From DAIDKA01 sp963726995 (lineage in GTDB: Bacteria > Pseudomonadota > Gammaproteobacteria > Steroidobacterales > Steroidobacteraceae): 64,000 nt of DNA. The notes under the pieces are model-generated. The model did not search any database. It was not told the origin of the DNA and saw only the letters and a list, made by a program, of their open reading frames with translations. This document shows, piece by piece, positions 18,738 through 25,832 of this stretch (the stretch's first letter is position 1; each line of letters opens with the position of its first letter). A program made the translations under genes and the position numbers. The DNA lies in the NCBI GenBank assembly GCA_963726995.1, contig CAVSEP010000007.1, positions 124,001 through 188,000 of the forward strand. Reading direction: 5' to 3'.

Positions 18738-19523
18738 TTAAGGAGCGGGCATCGCGTACGCCAGGTTGAAGGTCACCAGGGAATCCGTTTTCCCAAGTCC
18801 CGACGGCGGGCTGCTGTTATGACGGACCTCGTAACCCACCGTGATGGCCAGCGCCTTGGTCATGTTGACCTGCAGCCCCAGGTCATTCTGCAGCATGGTG
18901 TTATTGGATCCGGATTCCGCTGCCAGCACATCCGTGAGCTTGGTGCTGGAATTGAAGGCGTACATGCCCTTGATGTTGGCGGTCGCCACGGCGCCGGTCT
19001 CAAGCGCCAGCGGAGTCCTGGAGATCACGTTGCCGCTCGGGTCCTTGCCCAGCAGTTCGGGCCGCAGACGCCGGTAGCCCACGCCGACCTGTGCGTCCAG
19101 CGTGGCATTGGCAAGCTTGACGATGGAGTAGCCGGCGCCCGCCGAGAGCGTCTCCTGGTACTGGAAGCCGCTGAACTTGTCGTCGTCGTAGTGAAGCGCG
19201 CCAAAGGCGAACAGACGCTCCGTGATGTTGTAGTTGGACTGCCACTGCGCATCGAGGCGCTCGGCGCTCACGATGTCGTTGGACTTGCCGTACAGTCCGG
19301 CCAACTGCAGGTCGTGCTTCCATTGCTCGATGTTGTAGGTGACTTCGAACTTCGCGTTGGCGGTCTGCGCATTGGTGTTGCCGTGCGAGGAGACATAGCC
19401 CACCTGGGCCTTGAGCACTAGCGGCGGGGGCGGCGGAGCCGGAGAGTCATCGGCCATGACGACTGCCGATGCGCCCGCCAGGCCAATGGCCAGCACGGCC
19501 GCGTTGAGTTTGGTTGAGTTCAT
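18738..19523 (-). CDS. DUF481-family outer membrane protein
   Basis: A 261-residue secreted protein. The signal peptide (about residues 1-24, ending VMADDS) and a proline run are followed by alternating beta strands such as VGYVSSHGNTNAQTANAKFE, the typical opening of DUF481 (YdiY-like) proteins. The protein ends in an aromatic-rich strand, as expected for a beta-barrel. GGAAGGAG precedes the ATG. The function of the family is not established; salt-induced members are known. It separates smpB from ssrA. Confidence 0.85.
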   Translation of the reverse strand: MNSTKLNAAVLAIGLAGASAVVMADDSPAPPPPPLVLKAQVGYVSSHGNTNAQTANAKFEVTYNIEQWKHDLQLAGLYGKSNDIVSAERLDAQWQSNYNITERLFAFGALHYDDDKFSGFQYQETLSAGAGYSIVKLANATLDAQVGVGYRRLRPELLGKDPSGNVISRTPLALETGAVATANIKGMYAFNSSTKLTDVLAAESGSNNTMLQNDLGLQVNMTKALAITVGYEVRHNSSPPSGLGKTDSLVTFNLAYAMPAP

Positions 19524-19648
19524 GTCTGCTCCTTCCGGGGTGCCGAAAAACGCGCGGATTTAAGCACTAACCCGCGACTCAAGTCACGCTGCTTGAGGGT
19601 CCCGAGGCCCCAGGCCGTCGTTTACGCTATACTCGGGGCGTTCCAGAA

Positions 19649-20293
19649 GGGGGCGACCGGTTTCGACGTGGGTTGCGAAACTTCAGGGGCGTACCGAGGT
19701 GCAGGAGTCCTCGTTAAACTCTTTTGCAAATTATAGTTGCCAACGACGACAACTTCGCTCTGGCCGCTTAACCCGGCCTAACCTCAGACCAGCTGGTGCC
19801 TGTGCCACTGACCCTGGGGACGCGCTCACAGGATCGCTCTGCATCGTGCTACGGGGTGCAGCGTTAAGAGACACCGTGGCTGGCCTAGCGTCTTCCCTGC
19901 TGCTCGGGTAGCGCGAAGCGAGAAAACAAAGAGACAGCTACGTACGTAGAGCCTGAAATGTAGTGCTTACGGACGGGGGTTCGATCAAGGGTCGCGCCGA
20001 TCCGCGAGGATCGGATGAAAACGGAGCTCACATCGGTGAAGCCTGACGGCGCTGCGAGAGCAGCGGCATGGTAACGCCGAGGGGTAGGAAGAGGGCCAAC
20101 TTCAGGCCTGCCCTGTAGAGACTCATAGACTCGCTGAAGAGGCACGCGCTTCTGAGCGGGCACTAGGATGTCGCGATGCAGTCGCGGCATAACACGCTCC
20201 GCATCCTTAAAGGCCGATGGCGGTTTTGACGGATGAAGGCATAGTCCAGGCCGCGGTGAAAGCCACGGATGAACTGTCCCCCCGCCTCCACCA
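19649..20293 (+). ncRNA. ssrA: tmRNA gene interrupted in its T-loop by a group I intron
   Basis: The RNA begins GGGGGCGACCGGTTTCGACG (acceptor strand GGGGGCG, 19649-19655). The reading frame starts at GCC (19739) after TAGTT and encodes ANDDNFALAA, then TAA (19769-19771). The first exon ends in the T-arm GGGGGTTCGAT at 19985. The missing 3' part, T-CCCCC-CGCCTCC-ACCA, appears at 20277-20293 and completes both the T-stem and the 7-bp acceptor stem, with CCA encoded. The mature RNA would be 354 nt after removal of 19986-20276. A -10-like TATACT lies at 19628-19633. SmpB, its protein partner, is encoded just upstream. Confidence 0.95.
19986..20276 (+). ncRNA. Group I self-splicing intron in ssrA, no ORF
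   Basis: The 291-nt insert begins after the U of TTCGAT and ends in G (20276), as group I introns do. Splice-site pairing: exon CGAT (19982-19985) with guide GTCG (19991-19994), giving the U-G wobble at the junction. A hairpin CCGATCC-GCGA-GGATCGG (19997-20014) fits P2, and GCTGC-GAGA-GCAGC (20051-20064) fits P5. Core motifs are GGTGAAGCCTGACGGC, GGCATGGTAACGCCGAG, TGTAGAGACT (20114-20123) and GAAGGCATAGTCC (20235-20247). GACT/AGTC can form P7, and a P9-like hairpin is at 20251-20268. The motifs closely resemble the Azoarcus tRNA-Ile intron (subgroup IC3). No homing endonuclease is encoded. Confidence 0.93.
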
Positions 20294-20297
20294 ATGA

Positions 20298-20324
20298 GGG
20301 TTCCCGGCATCCGGCCGGGAACCC
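20298..20324 (+). terminator. Terminator-like hairpin after ssrA
   Basis: A perfect 10-bp stem GGGTTCCCGG/CCGGGAACCC (20298-20307, 20315-20324) with a 7-nt loop starts 4 nt after the encoded CCA. The following TGACCTTCTG is only moderately T-rich, so it may be a terminator or a 3' processing signal. Confidence 0.55.
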
Positions 20325-20340
20325 TGACCTTCTGACCATC

Positions 20341-20961
20341 TCAATTCCGGACGAGCAATCGCACCGGCCCAATCAGCCCTGACGGTCGCAGCGGAGCATT
20401 CGGCAGATAGGTCGGTGCCGCCGTGAAGGCGATCTTCTGTGCATTAGGCTGCACGTCGCCGATGAGGCGATTCACCCACAAGTCTGCGACTCGAATTTCA
20501 AGTTGATTCTGGCCCGGCCGAACCGCTGCGCCAATATAGAGGCGAAACGGCGCCTTCCAGACCGTGCCGATCTTGGTGCCGTTTACGTAAACTTCCGCGA
20601 CATCGCCGACCTGACCCAAATCGAGTTGCAGTGATGCGCCCTGCTTCGTCCCCTGCGGCACGGTGAAGCTCTTGGTGTACGTTGCGGTACCCGAGAAATA
20701 GCGAATGCAGCGAATCGATCCGTGCCGAGCCCGGCGCGCCACGGCCGGGCTGGAATTTCACGCCCCACGCACCGTCAATCGTGGCAGCCACTTTGAATCG
20801 CGGCTGGGCGACCGTTGCCGCGCTCACCGTCGTCGGCGCTCGGAACACCACGAAATACGAATCCTGCGCGGCAAACGCCAAGGGCGCGACGCTCTCCTCA
20901 CCGTCCAAGCGATAGGACTCCGCCTCGGTCAGGCCGGAGTCGGCCTGCCAGATCTCGAGAC
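20341..20961 (-). pseudogene. C-terminal remnant of a GH106-type alpha-L-rhamnosidase
   Basis: Two frames carry consecutive pieces of one protein. First comes EIWQADSGLTEAESYRLDGE through FVVFRAP to GAWGVKFQPGRGAP. After a frame change near 20700-20740 comes RYFSGTATYTKSFTVPQGTK, then DLGQVGDVAEVYVNGTKIG, LEIRVADLWVNRLIGD and LRPSGLIGPVRLL. These match the C-terminal end of GH106-like glycoside hydrolases, which are normally over 900 residues. The N-terminal part is absent: similarity stops at about 20961, exactly where a plus-strand remnant starts. It is a decayed gene. The exact substrate of the ancestor is uncertain. Confidence 0.75.
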
Positions 20962-21119
20962 GGCGCCTGATCGAGCGCGCCGAACAGCTGATCCTGCTGG
21001 TCGACAGTTCCAAGTTCGACGCACCCTCCGGCAACGTGGTGTGCGGATTGGAAGTCGTGGATATCGTCGTCACGGACAGCGGCATCAGCGCCGCTCATCG
21101 CCGGATGCTCAATCGCTAG
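20961..21119 (+). pseudogene. C-terminal remnant of a DeoR-family sugar regulator
   Basis: About 52 codons ending at TAG 21117-21119 read RRLIERAEQLILLVDSSKFD, then VVCGLEVVDIVVTDSGIS. This is the end of the DeoR effector domain, where DSSKF and a late TD-GI motif are conserved. No N-terminal HTH or upstream similarity exists in the window. It abuts the GH106 remnant tail-first, so a deletion probably removed the 5' parts of both genes. Confidence 0.7.
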
Positions 21120-21190
21120 TCCGTTCAACTGGTTATCGCCTAATTGCCCCTCCGCCTGGGGCTGGCCACGGCCCTTGCGCGTGAAAAATC

Positions 21191-21257
21191 GTTACTGGTA
21201 ACGCTTGACAGCGTGACTGGTAACACGTAACCTGCCCTCCATCGCGTTACCAGTAAC
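21191..21257 (+). promoter_or_regulatory. Promoter with three phased GTTAC-N2-GTAAC palindromes
   Basis: Site A GTTACTGGTAAC (21191-21202), site B GTGACTGGTAAC (21213-21224) and site C GTTACCAGTAAC (21246-21257) have centres 22 and 33 bp apart, two and three helical turns. TTGACA (21205-21210), a 17-bp spacer and TAACCT (21228-21233) form a promoter-like pair; site B fills the spacer and site C lies in the presumed leader of the next operon. The arrangement suggests cooperative repression. The cores resemble GntR/IdnR-type LacI-family operators as I recall them. Confidence 0.55.
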
Positions 21258-21275
21258 GCACTTCAGGGCGGTAGA

Positions 21276-21893
21276 TTGACCAAGGACGGAAATCGAAGGC
21301 GGCAACAGACTCGTCGCCAGCGTCTGCGCGAAGAAGGCCTCGTCATGCGCGAGGTCTGGATACAGCCGCAGCACGCCCCGGTCCTGCTCAAGGTCGAAAA
21401 GCTGCTCCGAAAGCCAAATGCCCACCCACTCATTCAAGCCTTGAAAGGGGTCAGCACCGCCATGTCCACCGGATCAGTCACCACCCAGACACTGCTTCCA
21501 GGTCTGCAGTCGGGTTCGCTCGCGGCCTCGCAGCGCTACAGCTTCTCGCTGGTCGAGGGACTGGAGCCCGTCATTCAGGCCGTCGCCCATGATTACGGCG
21601 ATGTGCATGTCTTCATTGCGGTCACCGGCGAAATCGCCATCGCCCAGGCGACCCTGTTCCCGGTTGCCAGAGTGCGCGACACCGCACGGCTCAATGACCG
21701 GATTCTGCGCACCGAGAAGCTCTTTGACCTGGCGAACATCTCGATAGACACCCATCCGGATGGATCGGAGTTCTACGTGATCTATGGCGCGCTGCGCGCC
21801 ACCGCGTCCCTGTCCGACATCGAATTCGAGATCGACACGCTCGCCCGCAACGCGGTGGATGCCGCGGGTGCGTATCGCGAGTTCGTGAAGTAA
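21276..21893 (+). CDS. yjfI: YjfI-like (DUF2170) protein with basic N-terminal extension
   Basis: A 205-residue protein, first of a six-gene set matching E. coli yjfIJKLMC. The C-terminal 130 residues (FSLVEGLEPVIQAVAHDYGD, LFDLANISIDTHPDGSEFYV) fit DUF2170. The first 45 residues are very basic (RRQQTRRQRLREEGLVMREV) and look like the start of ribbon-helix-helix or MazE-like DNA-binding proteins. The start is uncertain: TTG 21276 after AGGGCGG keeps the extension, while ATG 21345 removes it. If the extension is real, this protein could itself bind the upstream palindromes. The family function is unknown. Confidence 0.75.
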   Translation: MTKDGNRRRQQTRRQRLREEGLVMREVWIQPQHAPVLLKVEKLLRKPNAHPLIQALKGVSTAMSTGSVTTQTLLPGLQSGSLAASQRYSFSLVEGLEPVIQAVAHDYGDVHVFIAVTGEIAIAQATLFPVARVRDTARLNDRILRTEKLFDLANISIDTHPDGSEFYVIYGALRATASLSDIEFEIDTLARNAVDAAGAYREFVK

Positions 21894-21909
21894 CCGTAGG
21901 AGAACCCAC

Positions 21910-22671
21910 ATGTCAGGTGTATTGAACAAGCTCTGGACCGCACTGCGCGGCGCCGCCAACGAAGCCGGGGAAGCCGCCGTGGATGCCAATGCCACGCGCA
22001 TTCTCGACCAGGAAATCCGCGATGCCGACGCCGAGCTGCGCGACGCGCGGGTCGCCCTGGCCGGCATGATGGGCAAGCAGACGGTGGAGCGTAACCATCT
22101 CGCCGAGAAGCAGGCGAAGCTCGATGAGTACGCCGGCTACATCCGCCAGACGCTGGCCAAGCAGAGGGCCGCCGAAAGCGCCGGCCAGAGCGCCGAAGTC
22201 GCCAAGCACAGCGCCCTGGCGCAGGAAGTCGCGGCCAAGTACGCCGAGCAGGAGGCCCTCATTACGGCCAGCAACAATGTCATCGCCGAATACGGCAAGA
22301 ACATCGACGTGCTCAAGGTGAAGATCACCGCCGGCGAAACGGCCATTCGCACCCTCAAGCAGCGCGCCGACACCGTCAAGGCCAAGCAGCATGTCATCCG
22401 GGCTTCGGCCGCGGTCGCGGCCGCCAGCTCCAGCACCGACTCCCGGGCACGCAGTGCGCTGGACAGCCTGGAACGCATCGAGAAGCGCCAGGAAGAGGCA
22501 CTCGCCCAGATGGATGCTGCGAATACGCTGTCCGCCGAATCCACTGGCGAGGCGCTGGAGGAACGGCTGCGCAAGGCGGGCGTCATACCCGGCGCCAGCG
22601 CGACCAGTGACGTGCTGGCGCGCTTCAACGCCGAAACCGCGCCGGGCGCTGGTTCCGGCCCTGCCACCTGA
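21910..22671 (+). CDS. yjfJ: PspA/IM30-family protein (YjfJ-like)
   Basis: A 253-residue, almost fully helical protein of the PspA/Vipp1 membrane-stress family, which form coats and scaffolds on the inner membrane. Helical repeats run from RILDQEIRDADAELRDARVA to LKVKITAGETAIRTLKQRAD, with a low-complexity alanine/serine stretch and a helical C-terminal part, as in YjfJ. AGGAG lies 8 nt before the ATG, 16 nt after the previous gene. The neighbours (DUF2170, DUF2491, DUF350, DUF1190 lipoprotein and ATP-grasp enzyme) define the yjf-type operon rather than the pspABC system. Confidence 0.88.
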   Translation: MSGVLNKLWTALRGAANEAGEAAVDANATRILDQEIRDADAELRDARVALAGMMGKQTVERNHLAEKQAKLDEYAGYIRQTLAKQRAAESAGQSAEVAKHSALAQEVAAKYAEQEALITASNNVIAEYGKNIDVLKVKITAGETAIRTLKQRADTVKAKQHVIRASAAVAAASSSTDSRARSALDSLERIEKRQEEALAQMDAANTLSAESTGEALEERLRKAGVIPGASATSDVLARFNAETAPGAGSGPAT

Positions 22672-22694
22672 TTGCAAAGCCCAAGGATGCAGCC

Positions 22695-23375
22695 ATGAGT
22701 TTCGGAGCGATGATCGGCGTGCTCGCGCGCGATGCGAAAGAACGGCTGGCGGCGGCACCCCCGCGCCCGCAGCTGCCGCCAGAGCCGCTGAAATTGCGGC
22801 GCGGAGGCTTCGTGGAGATTGATTCGCTGCCCTTCCGGATGCTCAACGGGCGTGCGAATTTCGAGATCGGGGGCTGCTCGCAGCCGATCGCCGCGCGCGG
22901 GCTGGTGGACCTGAAAGGCAGCTGGCTGCATCGCTACTATCTCGACGACGATGAGACCTGGCTGCAGGTCAAGACCGACGGCGGCACGGACGATGCGGAC
23001 GTCTCCGAGTGCATTCTGTGGCAGTACTGGGATGCGGTAAGCCCCGCGAATCACACGGAACTGGCGACCATCGCCGGAAAGAACAGCGACATCGGGCTGC
23101 CGACCTATGAAGTCGGCGCCTTCCTCTACGACCGAGTCTGGGGCGTCTCGCGCGGGCAGACCGAGCTGGTGCCGTTCATCGAACAGGTCTTCGACACCAG
23201 CGACACCGTGGCCAGCCGCAACTGCAATCACTACGCGATGCTGTACCGGCGCCTGATCGAGGCCAGCGACCGGGCGGAATATGTGCTGATTTCCGTCGAG
23301 GAGATGCCTGATAGCCTGCAGGTCGTCACCTCCATCGGTGTCGATCTGAACCCGGCCGATCTGACTGTTACCTGA
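22695..23375 (+). CDS. yjfK: DUF2491-family protein (YjfK-like)
   Basis: A 226-residue soluble protein with no signal peptide or membrane segment. Features include LKLRRGGFVEIDSLPFRMLN, SWLHRYYLDDDETWLQVKTD and SECILWQYWDAV. Family identity rests on these blocks and on position: DUF2491 lies directly after the PspA-like gene in yjf-type operons. The spacing after yjfJ is 23 nt. No catalytic motif is evident and the molecular function is unknown. Confidence 0.8.
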   Translation: MSFGAMIGVLARDAKERLAAAPPRPQLPPEPLKLRRGGFVEIDSLPFRMLNGRANFEIGGCSQPIAARGLVDLKGSWLHRYYLDDDETWLQVKTDGGTDDADVSECILWQYWDAVSPANHTELATIAGKNSDIGLPTYEVGAFLYDRVWGVSRGQTELVPFIEQVFDTSDTVASRNCNHYAMLYRRLIEASDRAEYVLISVEEMPDSLQVVTSIGVDLNPADLTVT

Positions 23376-23389
23376 AGGGAAACCAAATC

Positions 23390-23803
23390 ATGTCTCACCC
23401 CTGGGCGCTCTCCTTCCTCGGCCTGCCGGCCTTCCTGAGCTACTTCGGCATCGCGATGCTGCTGCTGCTGCTGTTCGGCTTCATCTACACGCGCCTCACG
23501 GCGCACGACGAGTTCGAACTCATCCGCCACGGGAAATCGGCTGCCGCCATTGCGCTGGGCGGCTCGCTGCTGGCTTTCGCGCTGCCGCTGTGCAGCGCCA
23601 TCGTGCACTCGGTCTCGCTGGTGGATTTCGTGATCTGGGGCGTGATCGCCATGGTGATCCAGATCGCCACCTTCTTCGTGGTGCGCATATTCCTGACCGA
23701 TCTTTCGCAAAGAATCAGCAACAACGAACTCTCGGCGGGACTGTTCGTGGCGCTGGCCTCGCTGTCGGTCGGTGCGATCAACGCGGCGTGCATGACGCCG
23801 TAA
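23390..23803 (+). CDS. yjfL: DUF350-family inner-membrane protein (YjfL-like)
   Basis: A 137-residue membrane protein with four predicted helices: about residues 13-33 (LSYFGIAMLLLLLFGFIYTR), 48-68, 74-100 and 112-133. DUF350 is the usual assignment for this size, topology and operon position. The GHGK-like loop HGKSAAAIALGG follows the first helix. An AGGGAAACC box precedes the ATG. It probably works in the inner membrane with the PspA-like protein; that link is inferred from context only. Confidence 0.82.
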   Translation: MSHPWALSFLGLPAFLSYFGIAMLLLLLFGFIYTRLTAHDEFELIRHGKSAAAIALGGSLLAFALPLCSAIVHSVSLVDFVIWGVIAMVIQIATFFVVRIFLTDLSQRISNNELSAGLFVALASLSVGAINAACMTP

Positions 23804-23846
23804 TACGGCGCCGGCACCGCTCTTACGTCGTTTCGGGGAGGGAACA

Positions 23847-24407
23847 ATGAAACGTTCACGATCGATCGAGCTGGTGCTCATGGGGACGGTCCCGCTGCTG
23901 CTCTCGGCCTGCGATCCGCCCCGGCCCCCGCAGCCGCAACAGGCGCCGCAGAGCGCGGTGGCCTATCAGGGACTGACCCAGTGCATCAATGACGGCAAGG
24001 TCAGCGCGGATGTCTGCGAGAAGGCCTATGCCGATGCCGTGCAGGCGCAGTACCAGAATGGTCCGCGCTTTGACTCCCTCGCCGACTGCCAGGCGCAGTA
24101 TGGCTACGATCAGTGCCACCACGTGCAGACCTCCTCCGGCGGTTGGTTCATGCCGGCGCTGGCCGGATTCATGATTGGCCGCGCGTTGAGCCACCACGAT
24201 GGCTACCCCTACGGTTACGGCTATGGATACGGCGGCTACGGACAGCCCCTGTACCGCACGCGCGGTGACCGGGCCGAGTGGCGCACGGCCTCGGGCGAGC
24301 GCTTTGGCGCCGCGGCCCGCGGGCCCTACAGTCCCAGCGTCGCCGAGACGCTGTCACGGGGCGGCTTCGGCATGAGTTCGGCGGCCCGCGCGAGCTGGGG
24401 CGGCTGA
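23847..24407 (+). CDS. yjfM: DUF1190-type lipoprotein (YjfM-like)
   Basis: A 186-residue exported protein. The signal ends in the lipobox LSAC (Cys near residue 22), followed by a Pro/Gln-rich spacer. The core has regularly placed cysteines: TQCINDGKVSADVCEKAY and DCQAQYGYDQCHH. A GYGYGYGGYG tract follows, and the tail is rich in Gly/Ser/Arg. This matches DUF1190 lipoproteins such as YjfM and YgiB. GGGAGGG precedes the ATG. It is expected to be membrane-anchored facing the periplasm. Confidence 0.82.
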   Translation: MKRSRSIELVLMGTVPLLLSACDPPRPPQPQQAPQSAVAYQGLTQCINDGKVSADVCEKAYADAVQAQYQNGPRFDSLADCQAQYGYDQCHHVQTSSGGWFMPALAGFMIGRALSHHDGYPYGYGYGYGGYGQPLYRTRGDRAEWRTASGERFGAAARGPYSPSVAETLSRGGFGMSSAARASWGG

Positions 24408-24437
24408 GCCACCCGCGGCCCTGGAGGCAGATGAGTC

Positions 24438-25604
24438 GTGCAGCGCGTTGCGATGGAGGAACGCTCGGGATGGCGCCAGCAGGCCGAATCGCTGGGCTTC
24501 CGCTTTCATTCCATCGGCGGGCAGCCCTACTGGGACGAGTCGGTGCATTACCGGTTTACCCTGCCGCAGATCGAAGCGGGAATCGAGGCCCCCACCCAGG
24601 AAGTCCATGAACTGTGCATGGACCTGGTCAGTCGCGCGGTGCGCGACGAGGAATATCTGCGCCGACTGGCCCTGCCCGAGCGTTTCTGGGAGCTGATCCG
24701 AACATCCTGGGGACGCGGTGATCCGCACCTGTATGGACGCATGGATTTCGCCTATGACGGTCAGAATCCGGCCAAGCTCTTCGAGCTCAACTACGACACG
24801 CCGACATCGCTATACGAGGCAGCCGTCTTTCAGTGGATCTGGCTGAAGGACGGCATCGAGGCCGGCCGCTTGCCGCGCACGGCGGATCAATTCAACTCGC
24901 TGCAGGAAAAGTTGCTGCAGGCTCTGTCGATGCTCGCGCCCAAGATTCGCGGCCGGATGCACTTCGCCTCCGTTCGGGATTCCATCGAGGATCGCGCCAC
25001 GGTTGAGTACCTGGAAGATCTCGCGCGCCAGTCCGGCATCCGCACCAGCTACATTGCCATGGAAGACATCGGGCGCACGGCCGATGGCCGCTATACCGAT
25101 GTCGACGACTACGTCATCGAGACGATCTTCAAACTCTATCCCTGGGAGTTCCTGTTTGCCGATGAGTTCTCGCAGTACCTGGAGTCCTCGGCGGCCACCT
25201 GGTTCGAGCCGCCGTGGAAATCGATTCTCTCCAACAAGGGTGCACTCGCCCTGCTTTGGGAGCTGCATCCCGGACACCCGAACCTGCTGCCCAGCTTCTT
25301 CGAGTCAAAGGCAGACGTTGGCTGCGCCCTGCCCGCGGGCTGGGTCAGGAAGCCGCTGTTCTCGCGCGAGGGGGCCAACGTCGAACTGGTGACGCCGCAG
25401 GGCGAGCATCTTGAGGCGCCGGGACCGTACGCCGACTTTCCCTATGTACGCCAGGAGTTTCACGCCCTGCCGAGGTTTGCCGACAATTACGCGCTGATCG
25501 GCAGCTGGGTCATCGGGGATCAGCCTGCCGGGATCGGCGTGCGCGAGGACCGGTCGCTCATTACCCGCGATACGGCGCGGTTCGTGCCGCATGTCGTCGT
25601 TTAA
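24438..25604 (+). CDS. yjfC: Glutathionylspermidine-synthase-like ATP-grasp protein (YjfC-like)
   Basis: A 388-residue cytosolic ligase-like protein. Family motifs are PYWDESVHYRFTLPQIE near residue 40, GRMDFAYDG and KLFELNYDTPTSLYEAAV near residues 110-130, and GSWVIGDQPAGIGVRED near the end, matching the synthetase domain of Gsp and E. coli YgiC/YjfC. It lacks the N-terminal amidase domain of full Gsp. The GTG at 24438 gives the same N-terminal length as YjfC; ATG 24453 is an alternative. It is last in the operon. The natural substrates of YjfC/YgiC are not established. Confidence 0.87.
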   Translation: MQRVAMEERSGWRQQAESLGFRFHSIGGQPYWDESVHYRFTLPQIEAGIEAPTQEVHELCMDLVSRAVRDEEYLRRLALPERFWELIRTSWGRGDPHLYGRMDFAYDGQNPAKLFELNYDTPTSLYEAAVFQWIWLKDGIEAGRLPRTADQFNSLQEKLLQALSMLAPKIRGRMHFASVRDSIEDRATVEYLEDLARQSGIRTSYIAMEDIGRTADGRYTDVDDYVIETIFKLYPWEFLFADEFSQYLESSAATWFEPPWKSILSNKGALALLWELHPGHPNLLPSFFESKADVGCALPAGWVRKPLFSREGANVELVTPQGEHLEAPGPYADFPYVRQEFHALPRFADNYALIGSWVIGDQPAGIGVREDRSLITRDTARFVPHVVV

Positions 25605-25754
25605 AGCAGGCTGATTCGGTCATCCGGACCCAGGCTCAGTTTCTGCGTCGGCCTGCCGGGCCGCAGCAGGCGCAACTCCTGGACGCGCTCGTCGATACCG
25701 ACCAGGGACAGGAATTCACCGGACGCCCCGGTGACCAGCCGCTCGGCGCTGCCT
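25601..25754 (-). pseudogene. Possible 3' fragment of an unidentified gene
   Basis: In the 228-bp gap between yjfC and the next gene, the minus strand has about 50 open codons (GAGSAERLVTGASGEFLSLV ... LGPDDRISLL) that end in a TAA overlapping the yjfC stop. There is an in-frame stop upstream and no start codon. It looks coding in composition but I do not recognise it. Otherwise I see nothing in this gap. Confidence 0.3.
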
Positions 25755-25832
25755 GCTCCTTAGATCATCACCCACCTGGGAACAGCCACAAGGATGACCG
25801 ATTGCAAGGCTGCCCGCGCAGCAGCGCCGCCT

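Noticed and set aside
19986..20276. Integrated element or genomic island att site at the ssrA 3' end
   Set aside because: There is no integrase and no duplicated ssrA 3' end. The two halves of the T-arm rejoin exactly after removal of 291 nt that carries group I core motifs, so an intron explains everything.
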